Positions 1 to 8,112 are shown, counted from the stretch's first letter. The stretch: 36,678 nucleotides of DNA from a bacterium (GCA_030430165.1 JAUIGL010000063.1:1-36678), one strand, 5' to 3'. The notes: generated by a model from the letters alone, not told the origin. Numbers and translations: made by a program.

Positions 1-1481
1 CCGAGCGTCAGCAGCACCAGCGCGAGGAACAGCTTGCCGGCGGTGATCGACTGGTCGTCGACGACGGTGACCTCGTACGACCAGGCGCGCTTGGTCCAGG
101 CCCATGCCGCGGCGAATCGTTCTTCGAGGTCGCGCGAGGCCTGCTCGCCGCGCAGCTCCTCGAGCAATCTGGTGTGCTGGCGGATCGCCGTGTCGAGGCT
201 GGCGACGTTGATCTCCTGGGCCTCGATTCGCTGATCGACCGCCTCCTGGTGGCGGTCGAGGGCGTTGCGCAGCTCGCTGCCCAACTCGGTGCCGAGGATC
301 TTGTCGTTCAGCAACAGAGCTTCCTTGCGCAGGTCGGATAGCTTCGCGCGTTCGACGCGCGCCTCGCGCTCGTACTGGTCGAGCAGGCCGCCGCTGTCGC
401 TGCGCCACTGCGCCTGCTCGTCGGGCGACGCGCGCCGATTGGCGACGGCGAAACGCCGCTCCCAGACTCGCATGAGGTCGTCGAGTCGCTGGATCCGTTC
501 GGTGAGCACCCGCGTCGTCTGTTGCCAGGTGACGTACTCTTGCCGTCGCGCCGCCGCCCGCTCGAGGTTCTCGTCGTCGGGGCGGTCGGGGTCGATGCGC
601 TGCAGCGCCTTCGACCAGGCTTGCTCGGCGCGCACCGCTCGCCGCTCGGCCTCGGTGAGCTGCTCCTTGAGCTCTTCGATGCGGTTGGCGAAACGATCGG
701 CGCGCTCGCGATACTGTTCCTCGTCGAGCCCGGTGCTCGACTGCATGCGCTCGATCCGCGCCGCGAGAAGGTCGAGCTCCTGATTGCGGCTGTTGCGGTT
801 GATGCGATCGCGGCGCAGCTCCAGTATGCGCAGGTCGACGACCGCCGCCGCGACCCTGCTCTCCAGCTTGCGCATGGCGAGCTCGTCCTCGAGCGCGGAG
901 AAGCGAGCCGGGTCGTCGTTCTTGTCGAGTGCCTCTTGCGCCTTGCGGCGCGCCGCCTCACGGGTGGTGAGCATTTGCCGCGCCTGGACCAGAGCGGCCT
1001 CCGCGGCGTCGGTCGCGTCGGTGGCTCGGCGCAGCCGCTTTTCCGCCCCGTCGAGCTCGTCGCGCAGGTGATCGACCTCGAGCAGAGAGTAGGGCGGCGA
1101 CTCGTCGACTCCCTGCTCGCGGATCCGCTGCAGGGTTGCGGCGGTCGTTTCCGCGTCGGAGCTGGCGACCTGAATCTCGGCCAAGGCCGCCTTCTTCTGG
1201 TTGAGCAGCAGACGCAGTCGCTCGAGTCCCTGGAGTCTCTCGCCGATCGTGGCGCCGCGCCGTGGGCCGGACTCTGCGAGCTCCCGTTCGAGATCGGCTC
1301 GCTGCTCGCCGAGCGCCCTCTCATCGGCGACGAGGTCTTCCGGCGACAGCGCCGGGGACTCGGTTGGCGGCGCGATCGGGCCGAAGATCTGCGGCTGGGC
1401 GGTCGCCGCTGTCGCGGTCAGCAACAGGAGGGCGACTGCCGGAAGCTGCCGGCGCCGCCTATTCGGAGCGGTGAGGGGCAT
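1..1481 (-). CDS. MscS/MscK-type mechanosensitive channel, N-terminal part (truncated by window edge)
   Basis: Open from an ATG at 1481 to the window edge, 493 residues with no stop. Residues 1-28 form a signal peptide with a hydrophobic core and an ATA-Q-like cleavage site. A long Glu/Arg/Ala-rich region with heptad character (about residues 45-470) follows, which I read as a periplasmic coiled coil. The last visible residues (SITAGKLFLALVLL) look like the start of the first membrane helix. Signal peptide, long periplasmic helical domain, then membrane helices is the layout of MscK/KefA and other large MscS-family channels, which release solutes on hypo-osmotic shock. The pore-forming MscS domain would lie outside the window, so the family call is an inference. 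A giant coiled-coil membrane protein of another family is the alternative. Divergent from ald; no strong ribosome site is visible. Confidence 0.62.
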   Translation of the reverse strand, partial: MPLTAPNRRRRQLPAVALLLLTATAATAQPQIFGPIAPPTESPALSPEDLVADERALGEQRADLERELAESGPRRGATIGERLQGLERLRLLLNQKKAALAEIQVASSDAETTAATLQRIREQGVDESPPYSLLEVDHLRDELDGAEKRLRRATDATDAAEAALVQARQMLTTREAARRKAQEALDKNDDPARFSALEDELAMRKLESRVAAAVVDLRILELRRDRINRNSRNQELDLLAARIERMQSSTGLDEEQYRERADRFANRIEELKEQLTEAERRAVRAEQAWSKALQRIDPDRPDDENLERAAARRQEYVTWQQTTRVLTERIQRLDDLMRVWERRFAVANRRASPDEQAQWRSDSGGLLDQYEREARVERAKLSDLRKEALLLNDKILGTELGSELRNALDRHQEAVDQRIEAQEINVASLDTAIRQHTRLLEELRGEQASRDLEERFAAAWAWTKRAWSYEVTVVDDQSITAGKLFLALVLLTL

Positions 1482-1571
1482 TGATCAGTTGGAGCTCGCC
1501 GCAGCGGCCGAGCTACCCGGAGATGCGTCTTTCTCTGCCCAGATCACGTTGTTTCCATAGAAGCCCGAGCT

Positions 1572-1597
1572 GGGCCGCCGCGCAAGCGCGGCGGCCC
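1572..1597. repeat. Perfect 12-bp inverted repeat between divergent genes
   Basis: Arms 1572-1583 and 1586-1597 are exact reverse complements separated by two bases, so the folded form is an 11-bp GC stem with a 4-nt loop. It sits in the 192-bp gap between the divergent channel gene and ald, not behind a gene end, so a terminator role is unlikely. It could be a regulatory stem or a repeat. No function can be assigned. Confidence 0.5.
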
Positions 1598-1604
1598 GGT
1601 CACT

Positions 1605-1634
1605 CGCGGCCATGCGTTGCTCTCATTGGCCGCG
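1605..1634. promoter_or_regulatory. Candidate operator: 8-bp inverted repeat upstream of ald
   Basis: CGCGGCCA (1605-1612) and TGGCCGCG (1627-1634) are exact reverse complements with a 14-bp spacer, ending 39 bp before the ald start codon. The position suits a dimeric regulator controlling ald or the divergent channel gene. GC-rich palindromes arise by chance in such DNA, so this is only a candidate. No clear -35/-10 pair was found in this gap. Confidence 0.22.
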
Positions 1635-1673
1635 CGACTTCCGGCGCAGTCGCCGAGCGGATAGCATGAGCGC

Positions 1674-2789
1674 ATGCGCATCGGAGTTCCGCGGGAGATC
1701 AAGGTTCGCGAGTATCGTGTGGGAGCCCAACCGGCCGGCGTGCGCCAGCTGGTGGCGGCGGGGCACGAAGTGGTCGTGCAGTCGGGCGCGGGCGTCGGCA
1801 GCGGTTTCTCCGATCAGGACTACCAGCGCGCCGGCGCCAGCGTAGTCGACGCTGCCGCCGATGCGTGGGCGGCCGACATGGTGGTCAAGGTCAAGGAGCC
1901 GATCGAGTCGGAGTACGAGCTGTTGCGTCCGGGGTTGGTGTTGTTCACATACTTGCACCTGGCGGCCGACGCCGCGCTGACCCGGCAGCTGCTCGATCGG
2001 CGGGTTCGCGCCATCGCCTACGAGACGGTGACCGACCGCATGGGCGGGCTGCCGCTGCTGCGGCCGATGAGCGAGATCGCCGGACGCATGTCGGTGCAGG
2101 TCGGGGCGAGCTGCCTCGAGCGCGAGCACGGCGGCAAGGGCGTCTTGCTGAGCGGTGTCGCCGGCACCCGCAAGGGCAGGGTGGCGATCATCGGCGGCGG
2201 CACGGTGGGTGCCGCGGCGGCGCGCATCGCCATCGGTCTCGGCGCCGAGGTGACGGTGCTCGACGTCAACATGGATCGGATGTCGTACCTCGAGGACATC
2301 TTCGGCAGCGAGGTCGAGACCCTGTACTCGAATCTCGAGACCATCGAGGAGAAGGTGCGCAGCGCCGATCTGGTGATCGGCGCGGTGCTGGTGCCGGGCG
2401 GCGCGGCGCCCAAGCTGGTCGACGAGGATCTGGTCAGCCAGATGGCGCCCGGGTCGGTGGTCGTCGACGTCGCCGTCGACCAGGGAGGCTGCATCGAAAC
2501 CTGTCGCCCGACGACGCACGAGGATCCGACCTACCAGGTCCACGACATCGTCCACTACTGCGTCGCCAACATGCCCGGCGCGGTTCCGCGCACCAGCACC
2601 TACGCGCTGACCAACGTCACCCTGCGCCCGGCTCTGGTGATCGCCGACCACGGCGTCGAGGCGGCGGTCCGCGCCTCGCCCGAGCTCGCCACCGGCGTCA
2701 ACACCTGGGACGGAATGTGCACGGTAGCCGGCGTCGCTGCCGCGCACGACCTCGACCTGGTTCCGATCGAGGAAGCGCTGGGGGGCTGA
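1674..2789 (+). CDS. ald: Alanine dehydrogenase
   Basis: Catalyses reversible NAD-dependent oxidative deamination of L-alanine to pyruvate and ammonium in the cytoplasm (EC 1.4.1.1). The 371 residues match the family length. The N-terminus MRIGVPREIK and the following YRVG..PAGV are the AlaDH/PNT N-terminal signature. Lys74 in VKVKEP and His95 in FTYLHLA fit the substrate-binding and catalytic residues of the family. The Rossmann loop GGGTVG is at 174-179. The start is fixed by the conserved N-terminus, although the ribosome site is weak. It stands alone: a divergent channel gene lies upstream and a repeat-filled convergent gap downstream. The absence of membrane segments and of a pntB partner argues against transhydrogenase alpha. 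Confidence 0.95.
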   Translation: MRIGVPREIKVREYRVGAQPAGVRQLVAAGHEVVVQSGAGVGSGFSDQDYQRAGASVVDAAADAWAADMVVKVKEPIESEYELLRPGLVLFTYLHLAADAALTRQLLDRRVRAIAYETVTDRMGGLPLLRPMSEIAGRMSVQVGASCLEREHGGKGVLLSGVAGTRKGRVAIIGGGTVGAAAARIAIGLGAEVTVLDVNMDRMSYLEDIFGSEVETLYSNLETIEEKVRSADLVIGAVLVPGGAAPKLVDEDLVSQMAPGSVVVDVAVDQGGCIETCRPTTHEDPTYQVHDIVHYCVANMPGAVPRTSTYALTNVTLRPALVIADHGVEAAVRASPELATGVNTWDGMCTVAGVAAAHDLDLVPIEEALGG

Positions 2790-3338
2790 CAAACTAGCCG
2801 CAGATGAACGCAGATCTGCGCAGATGGGCCGGTGGGCGGAACGAAGTTTCCAAAGGATGGGCGTAGCCCCACCGAATGCCTCTCCCGCATTGCTGGCGGG
2901 AGAGGATGAAAGGTGAGGGTACAATTTTTTAGGAGCTGAGTGATCCGCGAGCTCGAACACAATCGTGGCGTTTCGCGCTCATCAGAGATTCCCTCTCCTC
3001 AATCGTCCTCCACCTGGAGAGGGCGCATCAAATGGCTGCGGTACGCAAACCCTTGTGCCGCATGGGCTAGCGACGCCTTTCCTCTCGGTCCCCTCACCTC
3101 TAATCCTCTCCCGCGGCAATGCGGGCGAGGGATTCTGTGCGCGCTTCGCGCGTTTCCTTCGAGAAAATCGACAGTCTCTATCGGGGGAGGAAGCTTCGAT
3201 CCCCTCTCCCTACGGGAGAGGGCCAGGGAGAGGGCAAATGAAACGCCGCGTCAGCGCACATCGAGCGCGGAGCGCCCTGCAAGCCCATCCGCGCAAATCT
3301 GCGTCCATCAGCGGCGAAAGCTTTTCCTGAACGCCCCC
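2790..3338. repeat. Non-coding gap filled with nested inverted dispersed repeats
   Basis: No credible gene lies between ald and the convergent oxidoreductase. An outer pair, 2799-2832 (built on the word CGCAGAT) and 3284-3318, are near reverse complements. An inner pair, 2874-2920 and 3089-3135, is also inverted; its left copy has a perfect 10-bp stem (2879-2888 with 2896-2905) and its right copy the same stem with one mismatch (3105-3114 with 3121-3130). A further CTCTCCC-type hairpin lies near 3200-3235. The segment could fold as a large structure or be two dispersed repeats inserted in opposite orientations. It may also serve as a bidirectional transcription stop. Confidence 0.6.
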
Positions 3339-5330
3339 CTAAATGACCAATCCCACGTGCGCCCCGTGCCGTGTCGCTTCGGCCATCCAGCGCGGGATCC
3401 ATGCCGAGCCGGCGACGTAGAGGTCCTTGATCTCGCCTTCGGCTTTGAGCTGGTCGTAGATCTCGTGCTTCGGCACCGAACCGTAGATGAGGACGACGCT
3501 GTCGAATCCTTCCTCGCGGTAGGTGTGGCCGCCGCCGAAGGAGGAGACGAAGTCGAGGCCCTTCTCGTCGATGTTGGTGAGGATCACGTTCGGCGTCACT
3601 TTGACTCCGACGTTTTCCATGTGGGCGAGCACCATCGACACCGAGTAGCGCGCGATTTCATAGCCGAGGTGGAGCGACTTCGAAAACACGTGCACGTCCT
3701 TGCCCTTGCTGGCGAGGTACTCGGCGATGGTCGGCGTCTCGTAGTAGTCCTCTTCCGAGATGATGGCGACGCGCTGGCCGACCTTGACGCGTCCGGCGAT
3801 CGCGTCCCAGCCCTGCACGACGTGCGGCAGGTCGAGCCCGGTGACGTCGTCGGGGACCCGTGGCACCGAACCGGTGGCGACCACCACCGCCTCGGGATCG
3901 AGCGCTTTGACGCTGGCGAGGTCGGCCGCGGTCTGCAGCCTGACGTCGACCCCGGTCCGCTCCATCTCGTTCTCTTCGAAGTAGACCTGGTCCTCGAAGT
4001 CGTCGCGTCCGGGTGCGTTGGCGGCGAGATTGAGCTGGCCGCCGAGCCGCTTGCCGGCTTCGAGCAGGGTCACCTTGTGGCCGCGTTGCGCGGCGATGCG
4101 CGCCGCTTCGCAGCCGGCGATGCCGCCGCCGACCACCACCACGCGCTTCGGTGTGTCGGTCGGAGCGTACTCGTTCTTCCAGCGAACCTCGTTGCCAATC
4201 ACCGGGTTGATCGAGCAGGTCGGCGAGTAGGGGAAGGTCAGCGGCTCCGACGCCTCGTCGATGCAGCGGGTGCAGCTGATGCAGCGGCGGATCTCGCCGA
4301 GCCGGCCTTCGCGCGCCTTGTTGGCGAATTCGGCGTCGGCGATGCCGGCGCGCACCATGCCGATCAGATCGCAGTAGCCCTCGGCGAGGATCTCCTCGGC
4401 GATCACCGGGTCGTTGACGCGTCCGGCGAACAGCACCTTGACGTCCTCACCGAGGTCGGCGCGCACCGCCTTGCCGCATTCGCGGAACTCGCCGTGCGAG
4501 TAGTAGGAGGACGGCACGTACGACGGCGCTCCCCAGCAGTGGCCGACGTCGACGTTGACGTAGTTGAGCAGGCCGGTTTCGCCGATGTAGTAGGTCATCT
4601 CGCGCGACTCGAGATTGTCGAAGCCTCCGCGGCGGAACTCCTTACCGCTCATGCGGATGCCGAGCGCCAGGCCGTCGCCGATGACCTTGCGCACGCGTTC
4701 GAGAGCTTCGACGACGAAGCGCACCCGCTCTTTCGGACCGCCGCCCCATTTGTCGGTGCGCTTGTTGGTCACCGGTGAGAGAAAGCTGTAGCCGAGCGTC
4801 TCGTGGGCGCAGTGGATCTCGATGCCGTCGGCGCCGACGTCCTTGGCCACCGCCGCGGCGTCGGCGTAGATCTGCAGGATCGCCTCGATCTCTTCGTCGC
4901 CGAGCTCGTGCGGACAGTAGTCCTGGGCGCCGATGACGGGAACCTCGGACGGCGACCAGACGGCGCTCAGGTGGGTCAGTTGCACCAGCGCCACCGAGCC
5001 GGCGTCGTGCACCTCGTCGATGAACTTGCGCATCCCGTCATGGAAGGCCGGGTTCTGGTAGGCCGCCTGATGGGCGGCGAAGCCGACCGCGAGGCCGACC
5101 TCGTCGGGCGTCTCCGGCGGGAACGGATAGTTGAGCAGCCAGGTTTCGCTGCCGATCCAGCCGGTGCCGCCGCGCGCCTTGGCGCCGTGGTGGGCGATGA
5201 AGTTCTCGTCGATCTCACCGGGGATCTGCGACGAGTTGATCGTGTTGGTGGTCTCGCAGATGCGGTTCGGGACCAGCATCGGGCCGACCTGGATCGGCGA
5301 GAACAGGTGCTTGAATTCGACTTTGCTCAC
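3339..5330 (-). CDS. Old-yellow-enzyme/FAD-dependent oxidoreductase (2,4-dienoyl-CoA reductase / trimethylamine dehydrogenase type)
   Basis: A 663-residue fusion of an N-terminal FMN-binding TIM barrel (about 1-345), a four-cysteine 4Fe-4S site (Cys350, Cys353, Cys356, Cys372) and a C-terminal FAD/NAD(P)-binding domain with GGGIAG at 401-406. This is the layout of bacterial 2,4-dienoyl-CoA reductase, trimethylamine dehydrogenase and related enoate or bile-acid reductases. The barrel has the HCAHETLGYSFLSP segment with the usual FLSP..N.RTD..GG continuation, so the flavin site looks intact. Start is GTG at 5330, with an AGAGG-like site 9 nt upstream. It is the last gene of a minus-strand operon, 28 bp after the deazaflavin protein. 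The substrate cannot be read from sequence; partner genes suggest reduction of an electrophilic or xenobiotic compound rather than simple fatty-acid oxidation. Confidence 0.85.
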   Translation of the reverse strand: MSKVEFKHLFSPIQVGPMLVPNRICETTNTINSSQIPGEIDENFIAHHGAKARGGTGWIGSETWLLNYPFPPETPDEVGLAVGFAAHQAAYQNPAFHDGMRKFIDEVHDAGSVALVQLTHLSAVWSPSEVPVIGAQDYCPHELGDEEIEAILQIYADAAAVAKDVGADGIEIHCAHETLGYSFLSPVTNKRTDKWGGGPKERVRFVVEALERVRKVIGDGLALGIRMSGKEFRRGGFDNLESREMTYYIGETGLLNYVNVDVGHCWGAPSYVPSSYYSHGEFRECGKAVRADLGEDVKVLFAGRVNDPVIAEEILAEGYCDLIGMVRAGIADAEFANKAREGRLGEIRRCISCTRCIDEASEPLTFPYSPTCSINPVIGNEVRWKNEYAPTDTPKRVVVVGGGIAGCEAARIAAQRGHKVTLLEAGKRLGGQLNLAANAPGRDDFEDQVYFEENEMERTGVDVRLQTAADLASVKALDPEAVVVATGSVPRVPDDVTGLDLPHVVQGWDAIAGRVKVGQRVAIISEEDYYETPTIAEYLASKGKDVHVFSKSLHLGYEIARYSVSMVLAHMENVGVKVTPNVILTNIDEKGLDFVSSFGGGHTYREEGFDSVVLIYGSVPKHEIYDQLKAEGEIKDLYVAGSAWIPRWMAEATRHGAHVGLVI

Positions 5331-5358
5331 GTTGGGTTGCCTCTTTGGGTTGCTGCGT

Positions 5359-5871
5359 TCAGGCGGGGCCGGTCGGCTTCAGGATCACCAGCGCAAACGG
5401 CCGATCGGTTTGCTTCTGGAAGTGGTGCCAGACGGGGAAGAGGCCGTCGAGCTTCTCCCACAGCCCCTCGCGTTCGTGGTCCGCGGCTTCGCGCGCGACC
5501 GCCTTCATCTTCTTGTCATCGAGCTGGACCCAGCACTCGGGATTGGCGCGCAGGTTGTGGACCCATGCCGGGTGCTTGTCGTAGCCGGCGAGCGAGCCGA
5601 CGACGACCATCTCTTCGCCGTCTTGCAGGAACACCAGGGCGACGGTGCGTTCCTTGCCCGACTTGCGGCCGACGCAGGTCAGCAGCAGGGTCGGCAGCCC
5701 TGACGGACCTTCGCCGGTGGCGCGTCCTTTCGGGTCGGCCAGGTAGGCCTCGACGTCGGACTCGCCGTCACTGCGAATTCGGTCGATCGATGACGTTTGG
5801 TCGAGGATGGTGGCCCAGTCTTCGTCGGACATGAACTCGGGCTTCTTGATCTTGTCGCGATCGGTATCCAT
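5359..5871 (-). CDS. Deazaflavin (F420)-dependent nitroreductase-family protein (Ddn-like, DUF385)
   Basis: 170 residues. The core runs from a PTLLLTCVGRKSGKERTVAL segment (about 60-80), through VVVGSLAGYDKHPAWVHNLRANP, to a VWHHFQKQTDR...LVILKP end. The order G.KSG..R...L, a glycine-rich GS.GG-like turn, P.W..NL.ANP is the signature of the F420H2-dependent reductase family that includes mycobacterial Ddn. Members bind F420, sometimes FMN or biliverdin, in a small split-barrel fold. Start ATG at 5871 has a GGAGGA site 6 nt upstream. It sits between a luciferase-like and an OYE-like oxidoreductase in one operon. No F420 biosynthesis gene is in the window, so actual F420 use is inferred. Confidence 0.85.
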   Translation of the reverse strand: MDTDRDKIKKPEFMSDEDWATILDQTSSIDRIRSDGESDVEAYLADPKGRATGEGPSGLPTLLLTCVGRKSGKERTVALVFLQDGEEMVVVGSLAGYDKHPAWVHNLRANPECWVQLDDKKMKAVAREAADHEREGLWEKLDGLFPVWHHFQKQTDRPFALVILKPTGPA

Positions 5872-5946
5872 CGGTTGTCCTCCAACCCCGAGCGAGTCGG
5901 GATGCGTATTGTCGTTCGCGCCTCTACCGCGTCGCGGCGCGAGCCG

Positions 5947-6849
5947 TCACTGAATTTTGGCGATCACCTCGTCGGCGTAGCGCCGGATGGCGTCTTTCTT
6001 TTCGGACAGCGGCGGCTGCTGCTTCATGAAAGCGGCGACGCCTTCCTCGGCCGGAGTGTCCGGCATCGTCCACGGCGTGATTTGCAGGTCGGTGACGCCG
6101 AGGTCTTCCAGTCGTTTGATGTCGTCGACGGTCTGCGCGTCGGGACAGTGTAGCATGATGTCGAACGGCTCGTTCTCGCGCCCGAACTCGTGGCGCAGGC
6201 GGTTGAGCTCGTTGATCGGCTGCTCGATCTCGCCGAGCGGGTGCATGACGCCGATCCAGCCGTCGCCGTAGCGCGCGGCGCGCTCGAGCGCCGGCGGTGT
6301 GGTGCCGCCGACGTAGATCGGAACCGGCTTCTCCGGCACCGGCGCCATGATCAGGCGGTCGAAGTCGTAGTACTTGCCGTGGAACTCGACGTAGCCGCCC
6401 TGCATCAGCAGCTTGAGGATCTGGATCGCTTCGTTCTGGCGCCGGCCGCGCGTCTTCTTCTCCATGCCGAGCCACTTGAACTCTTCCGGCATCCAGGCGA
6501 GCCCGACGCCCATCGCCACTCGGCCATTCGAGACCGCGTCGACCGAGAACAAGCTCTTCGCCTCGAGCAGCGGCTGACGGATCGCCAGTCGCACCACCGA
6601 GGTGACGAAGCGAATCCGTTCGGTCACCGCCGCCATCGCCGCGATCGCCACCCAGGGGTCGAGCACCGGCAGGTCGAGCGGCCAGAAGCGCGAGCCGTCT
6701 GGCGTGTAGGGGTAGGGCGCCGACACTTTCTCCGGAAAGAACGGAGCGTCGGCAACCTGCAGGCTGTGCCAGCCCGCCTCCTCGGCGGTCTTGGCGATCT
6801 CCTGGTGCTGCTTGGGATCGACCATGAACAGGTGAAAACCGAAACGCAT
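5947..6849 (-). CDS. LLM-class (luciferase-like) F420-dependent oxidoreductase
   Basis: 300 residues with the bacterial-luciferase TIM-barrel pattern: an MRFGFHLF start, ADAPFFPEK, an ATERIRFVTSVVRLAIRQP-like strand, SNGRVAMGVGLAWMPEEF, then KPVPIYVGG.TPPALERAARYGDGW. These are typical of F420-dependent LLM oxidoreductases that take hydride from reduced F420. The ATG at 6849 is chosen over an in-frame ATG 81 bp upstream because GAGGAGGGA lies 5 nt before it and the family motif begins exactly there. First gene of the operon, 75 bp before the deazaflavin protein. FMN-dependent LLM members also exist, so the cofactor is inferred partly from the neighbour. Confidence 0.85.
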   Translation of the reverse strand: MRFGFHLFMVDPKQHQEIAKTAEEAGWHSLQVADAPFFPEKVSAPYPYTPDGSRFWPLDLPVLDPWVAIAAMAAVTERIRFVTSVVRLAIRQPLLEAKSLFSVDAVSNGRVAMGVGLAWMPEEFKWLGMEKKTRGRRQNEAIQILKLLMQGGYVEFHGKYYDFDRLIMAPVPEKPVPIYVGGTTPPALERAARYGDGWIGVMHPLGEIEQPINELNRLRHEFGRENEPFDIMLHCPDAQTVDDIKRLEDLGVTDLQITPWTMPDTPAEEGVAAFMKQQPPLSEKKDAIRRYADEVIAKIQ

Positions 6850-7301
6850 CAACGTCCCTCCTCGCGCACTCCCGCTTCTAATGAACCCGGCCGACGCCGC
6901 GCCCGCGGGCAGACCGTCGCCGAGTGTCATCCGGGTGCATTTGGCGGAATTTAAACGACTGTTTGGGTGATGTGCAACAGCCGCTGGCAGATTGTTTTGT
7001 GCCTCCAGCAGGTGAGCCCATCGAGTCTGCCTACGGGGCGGTCACTGGGCCGGGCGGGGTTGCTGAAAAACCACAAGGCTCAGGAAGTTTATCCACAGAT
7101 TACGCAGATTACGCAGATTTTTTCCGGCTCGCTGGCAACCTGATCTCCGGAATCTGTGAGAATCTGGGAAATCTGTGGATAGAAAAGTGAGCCAGTGCCG
7201 ACCGGTCGCGCCACCGAGCGTGAGTGACGTGGACCGCTCTCGGGCGAGTGCCGATCGGGGCCGCAGGAACGGATTGACGCCGGGCCTTGTTGGGAGCACG
7301 G
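6850..7301. other. Gap between divergent oxidoreductase operon and toxin-antitoxin pair
   Basis: No gene supported. It should hold the promoter of the redox operon, but I could not pick a convincing -35/-10 pair. The only clear structure is the inverted word repeat at 7090-7181, listed separately. I see nothing in 6870-7085 or 7185-7300. Confidence 0.5.
7090..7181. repeat. Inverted pair of tandem 9-nt word repeats
   Basis: The left arm 7090-7119 starts TATCCACAGATT and continues with two more copies of a CGCAGATTA-like 9-mer. The right arm 7151-7181 is its imperfect reverse complement, sharing the same 12-nt outer end. The arms are about 30 nt with a 31-nt spacer. The CGCAGAT word is shared with the repeats at 2799-2832, so this is a dispersed family. 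No coding potential. Confidence 0.6.
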
Positions 7302-7328
7302 TGTTTACAGATCACTGAGGTGTAAACA
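7302..7328 (+). promoter_or_regulatory. Candidate autoregulatory operator of the toxin-antitoxin operon
   Basis: TGTTTACA (7302-7309) and TGTAAACA (7321-7328) form a perfect 8-bp inverted repeat with half-sites 19 bp apart. The right half ends on the A of the antitoxin start codon and encloses its GAGGTG ribosome site. It is AT-richer than its surroundings. Ribbon-helix-helix antitoxins typically repress their own operon at such palindromes, and binding here would block both promoter clearance and translation start. Confidence 0.5.
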
Positions 7329-7624
7329 TGAAGAGTGTGACGATCTCGATGCGGTTGTCGGCGGCGGAGGCGAGCCAGCTGGAGCGCCAGGCTCGGGAGC
7401 TCGGGGTCGAGCGACCGACCCTTCTCAAACGCGCTCTGCGTCGCGGCGCGCGGGATCTACTCGTCGAACACGCGTGTGAGGCGTACCGCGGTGGCGAGGT
7501 CACCCTCTCGCGTGCTGCGGAGATGGCTGGGTTGTCGCTGCGTGACATGATCGTTCGGATGCGGAGCGCCGGTCTCGAGCTCAGCTACGGGGTCGAGGAG
7601 CTCGCCGGCGACCTGCGTGCATGA
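7328..7624 (+). CDS. UPF0175-family antitoxin with N-terminal ribbon-helix-helix-like segment
   Basis: 98 residues. Residues 1-45 (MKSVTISMRLS..EASQLERQARELG) look like a ribbon-helix-helix DNA-binding strand and helices. Residues 47-98 (EAYRGGEVTLSRAAEMAGLS, then a short YGVEELAGDL end) match the UPF0175 helix-turn-helix family, usually found beside PIN toxins. The presumed role is to bind and neutralise the downstream PIN protein and to repress the operon at the palindrome overlapping its start. Start ATG at 7328 has a GAGGT site. The gene overlaps the toxin gene by 4 bp (ATGA), giving coupled translation. The combination of two DNA-binding segments is my reading and was not checked against a domain database. 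Confidence 0.82.
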   Translation: MKSVTISMRLSAAEASQLERQARELGVERPTLLKRALRRGARDLLVEHACEAYRGGEVTLSRAAEMAGLSLRDMIVRMRSAGLELSYGVEELAGDLRA

Positions 7625-8112
7625 TCGTCGTTGCGGACGCCAGTCCGCTGATATTTCTCGGCAAGCTGCGGCAGCTCGATCTCGTGTTTCGGGTCGTCGG
7701 CGAGGACGTGCGCTTGCCCGAGGCGGTGCTCGCCGAGATCGTCACAGCCGACACCGAGCCTGCCGAGCTGCGCGTGTTGCGGCCGTTCCTCGCTCGATGC
7801 ACGGTGGAACCGGTTCGCCGCCCGAACCGTTACGCGAGCGGCATGAGCAAGGCCGACAATGCCGCCGTGACCCTGGCCGTTCGTTCCGCCGCCGACTTTC
7901 TCCTGTGTGACGAGCGGATTACCCGCCTGATGGCGGAAGCCGAAGGAATCCGCCCTCTCGGCACCATCGGTGTCTTGCTGCGGGCGCTACGAGCAGGGGA
8001 GATGACTCGTCGTCAGGCGAGGACGTCATTCGATCGCCTGGTCGACGAGCACTCGTTCCGGATCGGCATCGAGCTCTATCGCGCGGTGCTCGCCGAGATC
8101 GAACGCCGCTGA
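7621..8112 (+). CDS. PIN-domain toxin (DUF3368 family)
   Basis: 163 residues. The N-terminus VVADASPLIFLGKL is the opening of DUF3368/PIN proteins, which are metal-dependent ribonucleases acting as toxins. Acidic residues consistent with the PIN active site are Asp6, Glu39, Asp79 (in SKADNAAV) and Asp97 (in LLCDERI). GIRPLGTIGVLLRALRAG in the second half is also typical of the family. Its start codon overlaps the antitoxin stop, the usual type II toxin-antitoxin arrangement. The protein appears full length with an intact active site. The RNA target cannot be predicted. Confidence 0.87.
   Translation: MIVVADASPLIFLGKLRQLDLVFRVVGEDVRLPEAVLAEIVTADTEPAELRVLRPFLARCTVEPVRRPNRYASGMSKADNAAVTLAVRSAADFLLCDERITRLMAEAEGIRPLGTIGVLLRALRAGEMTRRQARTSFDRLVDEHSFRIGIELYRAVLAEIERR

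Noticed and set aside
522..1484. Plus-strand frame of 320 codons opposite the channel gene
   Set aside because: The minus frame has a signal peptide and a coherent coiled coil open to the edge; the plus frame is its antisense shadow.
2940..4778. Plus-strand open frame of 612 codons over the repeat region and the oxidoreductase
   Set aside because: It is the antisense of the OYE/FAD enzyme plus intergenic repeats; no family features or ribosome site.
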